Below, piece by piece: positions 27,732 through 37,181 of a stretch of 64,000 nucleotides of DNA (positions are counted from its first letter, which is position 1; every line of letters starts with the position of its first letter). The position numbers and the translations under genes were made by a program. The notes under the pieces are model-generated. The model was not told the DNA's origin. It saw only the letters and a program-made list of their open reading frames with translations, and did no database searches. Source of the stretch: Jeotgalibacillus malaysiensis (GTDB lineage: Bacteria; Bacillota; Bacilli; Bacillales; Jeotgalibacillaceae); assembly GCA_000818095.1 (NCBI GenBank), contig CP009416.1, forward strand, positions 3,146,501-3,210,500, written 5' to 3'.

Positions 27732-29018
27732 TTATGCTTTTTGAAATTGCTCTGCTTCTGTTGATCCTGACAGTGCAGTTGTTGAGGAGGTTCCGCCCGA
27801 GATGACCATAGACACTTCATCAAAATAGCCTGTGCCAACCTCACGCTGGTGACGTGTTGCTGTGTAGCCGTTTTCTTCTGCATCAAACTCAGCCTGCTGC
27901 AATTCAGAGTATGCACCCATACCGCGTGCTTTATAGCCTCTAGCCAGTTCAAACATACCGTAATTCAGTGAGTGGAAGCCTGCAAGTGTAACGAACTGGA
28001 ATTTATAGCCCATTTTACCCAGTTCCTGCTGGAATGTTTCAATCGTTTCATCATCCAGTTTCTTTTTCCAGTTAAATGAAGGTGAACAGTTATAAGCAAG
28101 CAGCTTGCCAGGGAATTTCTCATGAATCGCTTCAGCAAATCTGCGTGCTTCATCAAGGTTCGGTTCAGATGTCTCACACCAGATCAGATCTGCATAAGGT
28201 GCATATGCAAGACCTCTTGCAATCGCCTGGTCAAGCCCATCATTTGTGCGGAAGAACCCTTCAGGTGTACGCTCGCCTGTAATAAACTGATGATCATATG
28301 GATCAACATCACTTGTAATCAGGTTCGCTGCATTTGCATCGGTGCGCGCAATGATCACAGTTGGCACGCCCATCACATCTGCTGCCAGTCTTGCTGAGAT
28401 CAGGTTTTTAACAGCTGTCTGCGTTGGAAGAAGCACTTTTCCGCCTAAGTGACCGCATTTCTTTTCTGAAGAAAGCTGATCCTCTAAGTGAACGCCGCCT
28501 GCTCCTGCTTCGATCATAGCTTTTGTTAATTCAAATACGTTCAGGTTACCCCCAAAGCCAGCTTCCATATCTGCTACGATTGGGGCGAACCAGTATGTAT
28601 CGCCCGTTCCTTCAGCCTGCTGAATTTGATCTGCACGCTGAAGCGTCTGGTTAATTCTTTTTACGACCTGCGGCACACTGTTTGCCGGATATAAGCTTTG
28701 ATCCGGATACATATGACCTGAAAGGTTTGCATCAGCTGCAACCTGCCAGCCGCTTAGATAAATGGCTTTCAGTCCTGCTTTTACCTGCTGCATTGCCTGA
28801 TTTCCTGTGAGTGCGCCAAGTGCGTTAATATAATCTTCTTCATGCATCAGCTTCCATAGTCGTTCAGCTCCCATTCTTGCTAGCGTCTGTTCTATGACAA
28901 CTGATCCCCTTAATTTGATAACATCTTCCGGCGTATAAGGGCGCTGAACCCCTTCCCAGCGCTCCCCCTGCCAGTTCTGTTGTAGCTCTTCAACCTGCTG
29001 ATTGTTTGTGTTTGTCAT
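27732..29018 (-). CDS. aceA: Isocitrate lyase
   Basis: This 428-residue enzyme of the glyoxylate shunt cleaves isocitrate to glyoxylate and succinate. The catalytic [11 protein letters not shown], the LEDQLSSEK and the [12 protein letters not shown] segments are intact. ATG 29018 is used because AAAAGGGG is 9 bases upstream; ATG 29027 would directly abut it. It lies downstream of a 99-residue gene but has its own palindrome TGTTATATAACA in the 73-base gap. Together with glcB it lets the cell grow on acetate or fatty acids. Confidence 0.95.
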   Translation of the reverse strand: MTNTNNQQVEELQQNWQGERWEGVQRPYTPEDVIKLRGSVVIEQTLARMGAERLWKLMHEEDYINALGALTGNQAMQQVKAGLKAIYLSGWQVAADANLSGHMYPDQSLYPANSVPQVVKRINQTLQRADQIQQAEGTGDTYWFAPIVADMEAGFGGNLNVFELTKAMIEAGAGGVHLEDQLSSEKKCGHLGGKVLLPTQTAVKNLISARLAADVMGVPTVIIARTDANAANLITSDVDPYDHQFITGERTPEGFFRTNDGLDQAIARGLAYAPYADLIWCETSEPNLDEARRFAEAIHEKFPGKLLAYNCSPSFNWKKKLDDETIETFQQELGKMGYKFQFVTLAGFHSLNYGMFELARGYKARGMGAYSELQQAEFDAEENGYTATRHQREVGTGYFDEVSMVISGGTSSTTALSGSTEAEQFQKA

Positions 29019-29064
29019 GATTTCCATCCCCTTTTGTATTATTACACTTCATTTACTTTAAATT

Positions 29065-29076
29065 TGTTATATAACA
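29065..29076. promoter_or_regulatory. TGTTATATAACA palindrome upstream of aceA
   Basis: This perfect 12-base palindrome is 47 bases ahead of the aceA start codon. The same motif is found upstream of the 99-residue gene (29465-29476) and of glcB (31881-31892), suggesting one regulator for the glyoxylate genes. Confidence 0.6.
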
Positions 29077-29091
29077 CAGCGTCCAAAAAAA

Positions 29092-29391
29092 TTAGTCTAC
29101 ATCAGAGCAGCATTCAATTGCATCCTTGAAAGTATCGTATTCCATCCCGCATGCTCTGCAATGATTCAGTTCAATCGGCTCTTCACGCTTTCTGAATACA
29201 ACAACGTCTGAGATCTGCTCTGGTACAATTTCAATTTCGCCTGTCGGGTGGTGGTGAAGGCGGTGCGCTTCATTTCCATAAACGAATAGCGTGCCGTCCA
29301 TCTCACGGTTTGTTTTACCGTTCATCAATTGCTGGGTTACCCACTTTTCGATCAGTTCCTGATTAGATGTGCCTGTCATTTGTGTTTGCAT
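29092..29391 (-). CDS. Hypothetical 99-residue protein with C-terminal Cys pairs
   Basis: The ATG follows TTGGAGGGATGACAA. The protein has an amphipathic N-terminal half and ends with LNHCRACGMEYDTFKDAIECC, a CxxC…CC arrangement that could bind zinc or iron. I recognise no family. Its place directly upstream of aceA and the shared TGTTATATAACA-type palindrome ahead of it suggest a role connected with acetate or fatty acid growth, but this rests on context only. Confidence 0.7.
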   Translation of the reverse strand: MQTQMTGTSNQELIEKWVTQQLMNGKTNREMDGTLFVYGNEAHRLHHHPTGEIEIVPEQISDVVVFRKREEPIELNHCRACGMEYDTFKDAIECCSDVD

Positions 29392-29464
29392 TTGTCATCC
29401 CTCCAAATGGTTTTGATTTCCTTTGATTGATATTAATATATTACAGGGTATTTTATTTTGCAAC

Positions 29465-29476
29465 TGTTTTATAACA
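29465..29476. promoter_or_regulatory. TGTT-TTAT-AACA palindrome upstream of the 99-residue gene
   Basis: TGTTTTATAACA sits in the context CTGTTTTATAACAG, a 14-base near-palindrome differing from the aceA motif at one central base. It is 74 bases ahead of the start codon. Confidence 0.5.
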
Positions 29477-29514
29477 GAAAATTTAATTTTTTTTAAAATG
29501 GGTGTTTCTTTGTA

Positions 29515-29650
29515 GTTTGGCGCAGATCACATCTCCAGGCGGACGCTTTCCGCGGCCGGGCGGTGAGCCCGCAGGCTTCGCCATGCCCGGTCTCACACGT
29601 CCCTTCCTGCCGCAGGAGTCGCCGCCTTCCGATGCGATCCGCGCTGCATT
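29515..29650. repeat. GC-rich palindromic repeat, copy R5 (reverse orientation)
   Basis: The core is nearly identical to R4 (GGACGCTTTCCGCGGCCGG, GCGGTGAGCCCGCAGGC, CGCAGGAGTCGCCG). The arms are GCGCAGATCACATC (29520-29533) and GATGCGATCCGCGC (29631-29644), complementary at 12 of 14 positions, the other two being G-U if the minus strand is transcribed. It occupies the 310-base gap between malate synthase and the 99-residue gene. Confidence 0.82.
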
Positions 29651-29701
29651 TAATAAGAAGTTTAAATTGATACACTGTAAAAAAACTTATAATCTCTAAC
29701 T

Positions 29702-31864
29702 TTATGATTCCTTCAAAGCCATCATTTTCTCTTTATACTCTAACCGTCTCTTATGAAGAATCGGTTCTGTGTAGCCGCTTGGTTGTTTTGTGCCTTCAAA
29801 AATCAGTTCTTTGGCTGCCTGGAAAGCGACGGATTCCTCGAAGTTAGCACTCATCGGCTGGTAGACAGGGTCTGATGCATTTTGCTGGTCAACGACTTTT
29901 GCCATTTTTTCTAATACCTGCAGAATCTGCTGTTCTGTTACAATGCCATGCTGGAGCCAGTTGGACATGTGCTGACTTGAGATCCGCAGTGTTGCGCGGT
30001 CTTCCATCAGGCCTACGTTATGAATATCCGGTACTTTTGAACAGCCAATACCATGTTCAACCCAGCGGACGACATATCCGAGGAGACCCTGAGCATTATT
30101 TTCAAGCTCCTGCTCGATTTCTTCAGCCGTCCATTGCTTTGATGCTATTGGAATTGTAAGCAATGCTTCTTTACGGTCTGTAATCTGACTGCGCAGAGAC
30201 TCCTGAATGTTTTTCACTTTCAGCTGATGGTAGTGGAGTGCATGTAGAGTGGCTGCAGTCGGTGATGGCACCCATGCAGTGTTACCCCCGGCTTCTAAAT
30301 GAGCGGTTTTTTGCTCCATCATTTCCTTCATTCTGTCAGGCATCGCCCACATCCCTTTTCCAATCTGCGCTTTGCCTGGCAAACCGCATAACAGACCATT
30401 GTCTACATTTGATTTTTCATAAGCATTCAGCCAATCAGACTGTTTCATTTCACCTTTTCTAATCACTGCACCTGCCTGCATAGATGTATGAATTTCATCT
30501 CCTGTTCGGTCCAAAAAGCCTGTATTAATAAACACAATCCGGTCTTTTACCGCATGAATACAGTTTTTCAGGTTCAAGGTTGTTCTTCTTTCTTCATCCA
30601 TGACACCGATTTTAATCGTATGACGCTCAAGGCCAAGCAGGTCTTCAACTGCATTGAACAGACGGTTTGAAAATGCGACTTCTGCTGAGCCATGCATTTT
30701 CGGTTTTACGATATATACTGAGCCCTGTTCAGAATTTCTGCGGCTTCCGTTGATATCATGAAGTGCAATCAGACTTGTGATAACTGCATCAGCAATACCT
30801 TCAGGAACCTCATTTCCATCGCGGTCAAGAATCATGCTATTTGTCATGAGATGGCCTACATTTCTGATTAAAAGCAGTGAACGTCCTCGGAGCTTCAGAT
30901 CGCCACCATCGCTGGATGTATAATAACGATCATCAGAAAGCGTCCGGTGAATCGTCTCTCCGCCTTTTACAAACCTTTCTGAGAGCGTACCCTTCATCAG
31001 CCCGAGCCAGTTACGGTAGACAACCACCTTATCCTCAGCATCAACTGCTGTAACTGAATCTTCACAGTCCATAATCGTTGTCAGTGCTGACTCAATGCAT
31101 ACATCTTTTACGCCGGCCGGATCTGTCTGACCGATTGGATGCTTATGATTAATTCTAATATCAATGTGCAGGTCATTATGCTGTAGTAGTACAGCTGTAG
31201 GGTGATCAGCTGAGCCCTGGTGTCCCTTGAATGCATCAGGATGCGCAAGACCTGTTTTCCCATTAGCAGTTTCGACTGCCAGCTTGCCATGTTCAATCAC
31301 ATATTTCGTTGCGTCAGCATGAGATCCTTTTTCAAGCGGCACTGCCTGATCCAGGAATTGCTTTGCCCGCTCAATGACCAGCCGGCCACGTTCAGGATTA
31401 TAGGAAGAGCCTTTTTCAGCACCATTATCCTCACTGATTACATCTGTTCCATAAAGTGCGTCGTACAGGCTGCCCCACCTTGCATTTGCAGCATTAATTG
31501 CATATCTGGCATTGTTTACAGGTACAACCAGCTGAGGACCGGCCTGAATCGCAATTTCGTTATCAACGTTTTGAGTCGTGATTTGAAAATCCTCTACTTC
31601 ATCTTCAAGATAACCAATTTCTTTTAAAAACTGCTCATAATCTTCACGCTGATTCTGCCAGCTGTGTGACTGATGCCACCCATCAATTTTCTGCTGCAGC
31701 TCTTCTCTCTTATGTAATAGCCGGTTATTTTCAAGTGCGAACGCATGAATAATCTCACTGAATCCATTCCAGAAATCCTCACTTTTAATGCCCGTACCCG
31801 GCAGCGCTTCTCTTTCAATAAACTCATATAGCTCTGGGTTAATCTGCAATCCATTCTTATTCAT
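29702..31864 (-). CDS. glcB: Malate synthase G
   Basis: This 720-residue single-chain malate synthase condenses glyoxylate with acetyl-CoA. Length and the segments [25 protein letters not shown], split by the catalytic DCEDS, plus [16 protein letters not shown] and the late [20 protein letters not shown] are those of isoform G rather than the shorter isoform A (AceB) common in bacilli. It is monocistronic, and two TGTTATATAACA-type motifs 30 bases apart lie just upstream, one adjoining the ribosome binding site. Confidence 0.95.
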   Translation of the reverse strand: MNKNGLQINPELYEFIEREALPGTGIKSEDFWNGFSEIIHAFALENNRLLHKREELQQKIDGWHQSHSWQNQREDYEQFLKEIGYLEDEVEDFQITTQNVDNEIAIQAGPQLVVPVNNARYAINAANARWGSLYDALYGTDVISEDNGAEKGSSYNPERGRLVIERAKQFLDQAVPLEKGSHADATKYVIEHGKLAVETANGKTGLAHPDAFKGHQGSADHPTAVLLQHNDLHIDIRINHKHPIGQTDPAGVKDVCIESALTTIMDCEDSVTAVDAEDKVVVYRNWLGLMKGTLSERFVKGGETIHRTLSDDRYYTSSDGGDLKLRGRSLLLIRNVGHLMTNSMILDRDGNEVPEGIADAVITSLIALHDINGSRRNSEQGSVYIVKPKMHGSAEVAFSNRLFNAVEDLLGLERHTIKIGVMDEERRTTLNLKNCIHAVKDRIVFINTGFLDRTGDEIHTSMQAGAVIRKGEMKQSDWLNAYEKSNVDNGLLCGLPGKAQIGKGMWAMPDRMKEMMEQKTAHLEAGGNTAWVPSPTAATLHALHYHQLKVKNIQESLRSQITDRKEALLTIPIASKQWTAEEIEQELENNAQGLLGYVVRWVEHGIGCSKVPDIHNVGLMEDRATLRISSQHMSNWLQHGIVTEQQILQVLEKMAKVVDQQNASDPVYQPMSANFEESVAFQAAKELIFEGTKQPSGYTEPILHKRRLEYKEKMMALKES

Positions 31865-31880
31865 CTTAGCTTCCTCCTTT

Positions 31881-31922
31881 TGTTATATAACAGTTTATTT
31901 AATTATTTATTATTATATAACA
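31881..31922. promoter_or_regulatory. Paired TGTTATATAACA motifs upstream of glcB
   Basis: A perfect TGTTATATAACA at 31881-31892 and TATTATATAACA at 31911-31922 are exactly 30 bases apart (about three helical turns) in the divergent glcB-bioY region. The first is 17 bases ahead of the glcB start. Confidence 0.6.
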
Positions 31923-31986
31923 AAAGATTTCAATTTCAACTGTTTTCTAAAATTTCTAAAAGTAGTAGCTTTTTTTAATTTATTTG

Positions 31987-32015
31987 TGTAAACTATATTT
32001 TGTTATAAGTTAACT
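31987..32015 (+). promoter_or_regulatory. Candidate BirA box for bioY
   Basis: TGTAAAC-N15-GTTAACT has half-sites and 15-base spacing like the biotin repressor consensus (GTTAAC-type halves), located 19 bases ahead of the bioY start codon. The left half is degenerate. Confidence 0.45.
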
Positions 32016-32033
32016 CATTTGGGAGGAATTCAA

Positions 32034-32588
32034 ATGTCATCAGACCGTTTAAGAATGTATTTATTCAGCAGTATGCTTGCAGCAGTTACCGCTATTTTTG
32101 CACAGATTGAAATACCGCTCCCGCTTGTGCCCATCAGCGGACAGACGCTTGCAGTCGGCATTGCTGCAACCATTTTAGGCAGCAGATACGGTGCTTTTTC
32201 AATGGTGATCTATATGATGCTTGGGGTTATTGGGCTTCCAGTATTCGCAGGATTTGCAGGGGGCGCACATATCGTAGCAGGTCCGACAGGCGGCTACATC
32301 GTAGGATTTATTGCAGCAGCATTTTTCACAGGACTATTTTTAGAAAAAACAGCATTTACATATAAAATGGCGATCATCGCTAACCTGATAGGGATGCTTG
32401 TCACACTAACATTCGGTACGATCTGGCTGAAGATCCTGCTTGACCTGTCATGGCCGGCAGCACTGGCAGCAGGTGTGACACCGTTTTTAGCAGTAGGTGT
32501 GATTAAGGCATTGCTTGCAGCGTGGATTGGGATTGCTGTGAGGGAGAGGTTGAAGAGCTCGCAGATGAGTTTTGGGAAGGCAGCATAA
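32034..32588 (+). CDS. bioY: Biotin transporter substrate-binding subunit BioY
   Basis: This 184-residue membrane protein has about six transmembrane segments. IPLPLVPISGQTLAVGIAA, GLPVFAGFAGGAHIVAGPTGGY and the AARGR-like tail region are characteristic of BioY, the S component that captures biotin for an ECF transporter. ATG 32034 follows GGGAGGAATTCAA. No ecfA/T genes are adjacent, so it would use the shared housekeeping ECF module. A terminator follows. Confidence 0.92.
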   Translation: MSSDRLRMYLFSSMLAAVTAIFAQIEIPLPLVPISGQTLAVGIAATILGSRYGAFSMVIYMMLGVIGLPVFAGFAGGAHIVAGPTGGYIVGFIAAAFFTGLFLEKTAFTYKMAIIANLIGMLVTLTFGTIWLKILLDLSWPAALAAGVTPFLAVGVIKALLAAWIGIAVRERLKSSQMSFGKAA

Positions 32589-32593
32589 TAAAC

Positions 32594-32629
32594 GCAGCAT
32601 CTCAGTTAGTTTGAGATGCTGCGCTTTTT
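32594..32629. terminator. Bidirectional terminator
   Basis: GCAGCATCTCA and TGAGATGCTGC are perfect arms with a seven-base loop and a T run after. It lies between bioY and the convergent phosphoesterase gene and overlaps the latter's stop codon. Confidence 0.9.
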
Positions 32630-33603
32630 AATGTGATCAGGTTAATTTCAGGCGGATTAAACATTCGAAAGTTTAAGAATGACACTGCATTACTGCTCCC
32701 AAGACCAGTGCTGACATACTGCTTGATACCATGGGATTCCCACAAGCCTTTAACCCGGTCCTGCGGCGGGAGTACGGCATTTTGATACCACGGTTCAGGA
32801 ACAAAAAGAGCACCGATAAATGGCAGTCTGATTTGTCCACCATGATAATGTCCTGCAAGGATTAAATCGTAATCTCTGAATACATAGCGACCGCTTTCCT
32901 TCTCAATATGTTCAAATTGCGGATCGGCTACCGGATAATGAGTAACAGAAATCACCGTCTGGTCGGTCTCACTCAGCATTTGTGAAACCTGATTTAGCTG
33001 CTGTTGTTTATATTCCTTATAGGCAGGCGCATTTTCGTAGGGAATTTTAGGCTTCCCCTCAACATAGGTATAAGGTTCATCTGGATTCAGTACAGAAAGT
33101 TCATGATCAGTCAGCACAAGAGTCTGATTGTTTATATTAATCTCCTCTATACTTTCAAGATACTTTACACCGAGACTTTCCATCTCCTGAATATATGCTG
33201 CTTTTTCGATTGAGGACTCAGTTACCTCATATGGATAAGGATCTGTATTTCCTGTAACAAAATAAGCACGATCCTTGTTTTCAATGCCTCTGATCAAATC
33301 AAAAAAGGGCGCAGTGTCCCCATTTTCAATCGAATTCATCATATCTCCTGTGAAAAGGAGGATGTCATATTCAAGTTCATTAATTCGCCCTGCTAAATCA
33401 GATTGGTTTTCTCCAAACACTTCTTCATGAAGGTCTGAAATCTGCAGAATGCGGATGTCATCCGTCAGATTCCCCTCCATCTCAATTTCCTGTTCAGTCA
33501 CGATAAAGCGCTGATTATCCCAATAAACATAGAGCGCAAATAACAGGATGAAAAGAGGTGTGCATAACAAAAAGATCTTAACAGCTTTCTTCACACCTTT
33601 CAC
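32602..33603 (-). CDS. Membrane-anchored calcineurin-like metallophosphoesterase
   Basis: This 333-residue protein has one N-terminal transmembrane helix (residues about 9-27) and an extracytoplasmic metallophosphoesterase domain. The metal-site motifs are QISDLHEE (DxH), LLFTGDMMN (GD), FVTGNTDPY in place of the usual GNHD/E, VTHYP and LAGHYHGGQ. It resembles YkuE/YkoQ-type enzymes. It starts 10 bases after the second nucleotidyltransferase gene, so it may be the last gene of the RiPP transcription unit, though such genes also occur alone. Substrate is unknown. Confidence 0.82.
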   Translation of the reverse strand: MKGVKKAVKIFLLCTPLFILLFALYVYWDNQRFIVTEQEIEMEGNLTDDIRILQISDLHEEVFGENQSDLAGRINELEYDILLFTGDMMNSIENGDTAPFFDLIRGIENKDRAYFVTGNTDPYPYEVTESSIEKAAYIQEMESLGVKYLESIEEININNQTLVLTDHELSVLNPDEPYTYVEGKPKIPYENAPAYKEYKQQQLNQVSQMLSETDQTVISVTHYPVADPQFEHIEKESGRYVFRDYDLILAGHYHGGQIRLPFIGALFVPEPWYQNAVLPPQDRVKGLWESHGIKQYVSTGLGSSNAVSFLNFRMFNPPEINLITLKSAASQTN

Positions 33604-33613
33604 CCACCTTCAA

Positions 33614-34660
33614 CTATTTCAATACACCAGTCAGACGTTTTTGGTACAGCTCCCTGATCCCTTTTAAATAGGAGGCTGCTTTGTACTCAAGTTCCATATT
33701 TAAATCTGTTTGGTTTGGAATGAGCCATCTTTTTAATTCATTTAAAGTATGCTTCGGATGATCATAGCTGAAAAACTGATACTGAATAAATGCACGATAC
33801 GTATCATGCGGGTAAAGCTTTTGTTTAATAGAAAATGATTCAAGAAACCCGATTTCAAAGAAAAACGGTGTTTCGTTGACCAGATGATTCAATACAAACG
33901 TTATACGTTTATACGTCCGCTCCCGCTTAGCCCTCTCCAACAACTGCTGGAAATTGATCGGCTCTTTGGCCTCCTGCAACACCTGAATAAGGTCAATAAA
34001 ATATTTCGGAGAATCCATATTATGACGCCAGCCGTGAAGACATGTGAAATAGAATGTATCTTCATCTGACAGCTGATACATGTAAGGAAGGATACTTGCT
34101 ACTGCATTCTCCCAAATGTTTTCCATATCAATACCCGTTGTATCCCCTCTCATAAACCCCCAGTGAACTTCAACACTGAATGGAATCGCAGAACCTTTCA
34201 CAGGACGGTAAAAGGATGTATGGAAATGACCGTCGATTTCTTCTTCATTTTTAAGAAATCCTGCTGCTTGAAGTAGTGCGGAAGTTTTTTCAATATCCTG
34301 CGGCAATATCAGGAGATCCAGGTCAGATGTTGCTCTTGCGCAGGCATCTCCAAAATAACGTTCAGCAAAAAAACCGCCTTTTAATGGAATGACCTTTATT
34401 TCTTCATCACTTATCCGCTTCACGACCTTTTGACTTTCAATGGACAGCCATTTTAAGAGAAACATATTTTTCTTATATGATTGCTTAAGCGCATCTTGCG
34501 CAAACCCAGGCAGTTCATTGTACTTTTCCGATCGCTGAAGCAGTGTGTAAACCTGAGGCAGTATCCCTTCAGATTCAGCGAATTCCGTCAGGCGGCTGTA
34601 TTGCTGCCACTGGAGATGATCTTCTGTGTAGAGCAGTCTCAGTACTTGTCTTACATCCAT
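33614..34660 (-). CDS. RiPP cassette 2: nucleotidyltransferase-family protein N2
   Basis: This 348-residue protein has the minimal nucleotidyltransferase motif in PLKGGFFAERYFGDACARAT followed by SDLDLLI (GG…SDLDL, residues about 100-130), and later FYFTCLHGWRHNMDSPKY. It belongs to the same family (NTP_transf_5 type) as N1 of the lasso cassette. In the pseudomycoidin lasso system a relative modifies the kinase-phosphorylated peptide with sugar; a similar tailoring role is inferred here. It is 18 bases downstream of the second ABC gene. Confidence 0.8.
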   Translation of the reverse strand: MDVRQVLRLLYTEDHLQWQQYSRLTEFAESEGILPQVYTLLQRSEKYNELPGFAQDALKQSYKKNMFLLKWLSIESQKVVKRISDEEIKVIPLKGGFFAERYFGDACARATSDLDLLILPQDIEKTSALLQAAGFLKNEEEIDGHFHTSFYRPVKGSAIPFSVEVHWGFMRGDTTGIDMENIWENAVASILPYMYQLSDEDTFYFTCLHGWRHNMDSPKYFIDLIQVLQEAKEPINFQQLLERAKRERTYKRITFVLNHLVNETPFFFEIGFLESFSIKQKLYPHDTYRAFIQYQFFSYDHPKHTLNELKRWLIPNQTDLNMELEYKAASYLKGIRELYQKRLTGVLK

Positions 34661-34678
34661 TTTACTGCCTCCCTTCTA

Positions 34679-36487
34679 TTAGATAACGTCCTGACGTTGA
34701 ATACTTCTTTGTGTGAATTGATCTGCCTGTATCAGCTCTTTATACAGTCCTTCTCTCTTCAACTCTGCATGCGTGCCGGCCTGAACTAGCTGGCCTTCTT
34801 TGAATACGAGAATCTGATCTGCATGCTGAATCGTTGAAAGCCTGTGCGCAATGATAATCGTTGTTCTGCCCTTCATCAATCGCTGAAGCGCCGACTTCAC
34901 AAGCATTTCTGTTTCACTATCGAGTGCTGAAGTCGCTTCATCAAGAAGCAGGATCGGCGCATCCTTCAATAGTGCTCTGGCAATCGCGATCCGCTGACGC
35001 TGACCCCCGGATAACCTGACGCCTCTTTCACCAAGCTCTGTCTGATATCCTTCAGGAAGACTCATAATAAACTCATGAATATTTGCATCCCTTGCAGCCT
35101 GCACCATTTTTTCAAAAGTTGCATTTGGTGCAGCGATTTTCAGGTTTTCCTCTACAGAACCACTGAAAAGGAAGGTATCCTGAGGGACGTAGGAGATGGC
35201 GCTTCTTAGCACTGCAACATCCATTTCATTTATCGGCTTCCCATCCAGCTCAATCGATCCATCATTCACTTCATAAAACCGCATAATCAATTGAAACAAC
35301 GTTGATTTCCCTGCCCCGCTCGGACCGACAAATGCCGTTACCTGTCCAGCCGGCAGCTTAAATGAAAGATCCTGAAACAGCGGGCTGTATTCCTGATATG
35401 AAAAGTGAATATTTTTAACGTCAATTCCCTGACTGATTTGAATCACATCTTTTCTAAAAGGTAACTCCTCAGCTGTTTTCGTCTGGTCAAAAACTTTCAC
35501 TACCCGTTCAAGGGCTGTCATTGACCGCTGATATCCTGCCCACTGCCCTGCAAAGCCTGTAAGTGGAGAGACAAGTAAATTAACGAGATTCACAAAGGTT
35601 AGCAGCATACCGGCTGTAATGGACCCCTGACTCACAAAAAAGGCACCCATCAGTAAACTCGCAAGAAATGTTAAGCTTGCTACAGCCTGACCCCCGGCAT
35701 AGAAGGTTCCCTGAATTTTTGCTTCTTTTAATTCCAATCTATATAAATCTTCCGTTTGTTTTCGATATTGGTTATGAAACAGATTCTCGAGTGTAAATGA
35801 TTTAATCACAGTCATACCGTGAAATGTATCATTCAGCTTTTTGGTTAACTCGCTGATTGTTTCATGAATGATAGTGCCATTTCTTTTCAGCAGTAGGCCG
35901 AATACAGCCCCTGCAACAATTGCAAGCGGTGCAACGGATAAACTGATAAGAGAAAGCTTCCAGCTGATAGACATCAGGTAAATTAAAGCAGCAGTAATCA
36001 TAATCGGGAACCGGATCAGATTTAACAATCCACTTCCAACGACTGCATTGACGCTATGAATATCATTCGTAAAATGCGACATCCACTTACCTGAATGATC
36101 TTTATTCAGATCAGATGAAGATAATGTAAGAATATGAGCATATAAATCCTGATTTAAATCTTTTTTAATGTTGTTCATTGAAGTTGTTTCAACATAGGTC
36201 CATACAAAGTTTGATACAATTTGATAGATAACCAGCAGCAGCCCGATTATTAAAAGGAATCTCAGCCTTTCGAAATTTCCATTGATCGCAGCATCAATGA
36301 CATTTCCCATAAACCATGCAAATGCCAGTGTAACGCCTATTCCAATCAACAGCATGACGATCATTGCCAGGTAGGACATCTTATATCGCCAGACATAAGG
36401 AGCAAGGAGCCGGAATATCTTTTTAAAGTTTTTCACAGATAAATATTGTCTGATTTCCTCCTTCCGTTCCACAGTCAGCCAGTTCAT
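34679..36487 (-). CDS. RiPP cassette 2: ABC exporter D2
   Basis: This 602-residue fused permease-ATPase has six transmembrane helices (about residues 38-320) and an ATPase domain with GPSGAGKST, YVPQDTFLFSGS, LSGGQRQR, ILLLDEATSALD and IAHRLST. There is no N-terminal C39 peptidase domain, so leader removal must be done by another enzyme, plausibly the adjacent S24/S26-type peptidase. It sits 12 bases after that gene. It is inferred to export the product of the 67-residue precursor, also giving self-immunity. Confidence 0.85.
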   Translation of the reverse strand: MNWLTVERKEEIRQYLSVKNFKKIFRLLAPYVWRYKMSYLAMIVMLLIGIGVTLAFAWFMGNVIDAAINGNFERLRFLLIIGLLLVIYQIVSNFVWTYVETTSMNNIKKDLNQDLYAHILTLSSSDLNKDHSGKWMSHFTNDIHSVNAVVGSGLLNLIRFPIMITAALIYLMSISWKLSLISLSVAPLAIVAGAVFGLLLKRNGTIIHETISELTKKLNDTFHGMTVIKSFTLENLFHNQYRKQTEDLYRLELKEAKIQGTFYAGGQAVASLTFLASLLMGAFFVSQGSITAGMLLTFVNLVNLLVSPLTGFAGQWAGYQRSMTALERVVKVFDQTKTAEELPFRKDVIQISQGIDVKNIHFSYQEYSPLFQDLSFKLPAGQVTAFVGPSGAGKSTLFQLIMRFYEVNDGSIELDGKPINEMDVAVLRSAISYVPQDTFLFSGSVEENLKIAAPNATFEKMVQAARDANIHEFIMSLPEGYQTELGERGVRLSGGQRQRIAIARALLKDAPILLLDEATSALDSETEMLVKSALQRLMKGRTTIIIAHRLSTIQHADQILVFKEGQLVQAGTHAELKREGLYKELIQADQFTQRSIQRQDVI

Positions 36488-36499
36488 CCGGTCCCCTCC

Positions 36500-36928
36500 T
36501 CACCTTTTCTTTTTTGATAAACGTACAATACATTTTCTGTACCAATGACGTTGAAGCAAATGTGCATGTACTTTCCACATCCCGTCGTTTGGACCAACCC
36601 ATTTAGACTGCTTCTTTACTTTCATTAACTCACCAATGACCTGATCCGCTTTAATCACCGGATCCATTCCGAGATTTGCGTCTCCTTTAAGATAAAGGCC
36701 GGATTGCTTTTCATAGATCAGACGATGAACGACAAAACGCCCCTGATCATCCGCATAAAGATAAATGCTTCCTGGTGTAAACACTTGTCCGCTGACTGAT
36801 TTAAATACACACCGCTCACCTTCAATAATCAAAGGGAACATGCTTGTACCCTTACCGGACATTTCAAAGGTTCCACTCACATCCAAATGCTTTCTAAAGA
36901 GCTCCAGCCCCGCTTCACTGAGATTCAT
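36500..36928 (-). CDS. RiPP cassette 2: S24/S26-type (SipW-like) peptidase
   Basis: This 142-residue protein starts at ATG 36928, preceded by AAAAGGA; a longer in-frame opening would overlap the PqqD gene by 92 bases. Motifs of the Ser-His signal peptidase type are visible: GKGTSMFPLI (Ser29), VVHRLIY (His68) and LKGDANLGMD (KGDAN, residues 81-85). Unlike SipW it has no clear transmembrane helix, so it is probably soluble. In a RiPP setting it is the best candidate for cutting the precursor 2 leader; this is inferred from position and motifs. The C-terminal basic tail ends RLSKKKR. Confidence 0.8.
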   Translation of the reverse strand: MNLSEAGLELFRKHLDVSGTFEMSGKGTSMFPLIIEGERCVFKSVSGQVFTPGSIYLYADDQGRFVVHRLIYEKQSGLYLKGDANLGMDPVIKADQVIGELMKVKKQSKWVGPNDGMWKVHAHLLQRHWYRKCIVRLSKKKR

Positions 36929-37181
36929 TTCCGACCAATCCTTTTTGCTGCATATCTCTGAAGAATACTTCGAGATCTCGCTCAATGACTTCAGGTGGTG
37001 CGTCATAAACCGCTAATAGTTGCTGCCTGATCTCATCGATGGTCTTCCCTTGGCTTAATAGTTCCCAGCAGAATAATCCGGTTTCATTCAATGTGGTAAC
37101 CGTAAACTGTTCAGCATGTAAAATCACTGCTTCATCGTTAAATTCCATCTTTTCCTGCTCACCTGTTAATATCAGTTTCAT
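36915..37181 (-). CDS. RiPP cassette 2: PqqD-like leader-binding protein
   Basis: This 88-residue PqqD-fold protein has LNETGLFCWELLSQGKTIDEI (the [N/S]xxxxxxWxLL pattern) and a C-terminal helix pair. Such RiPP recognition elements hold the leader peptide for the tailoring enzymes. ATG 37181 overlaps the kinase stop (ATGA), so the TTG at 37199 is less likely. It overlaps the peptidase gene by 14 bases. It is clearly distinct from the lasso B1 protein, implying recognition of a different leader, presumably that of the 67-residue precursor. Confidence 0.82.
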   Translation of the reverse strand: MKLILTGEQEKMEFNDEAVILHAEQFTVTTLNETGLFCWELLSQGKTIDEIRQQLLAVYDAPPEVIERDLEVFFRDMQQKGLVGNESQ

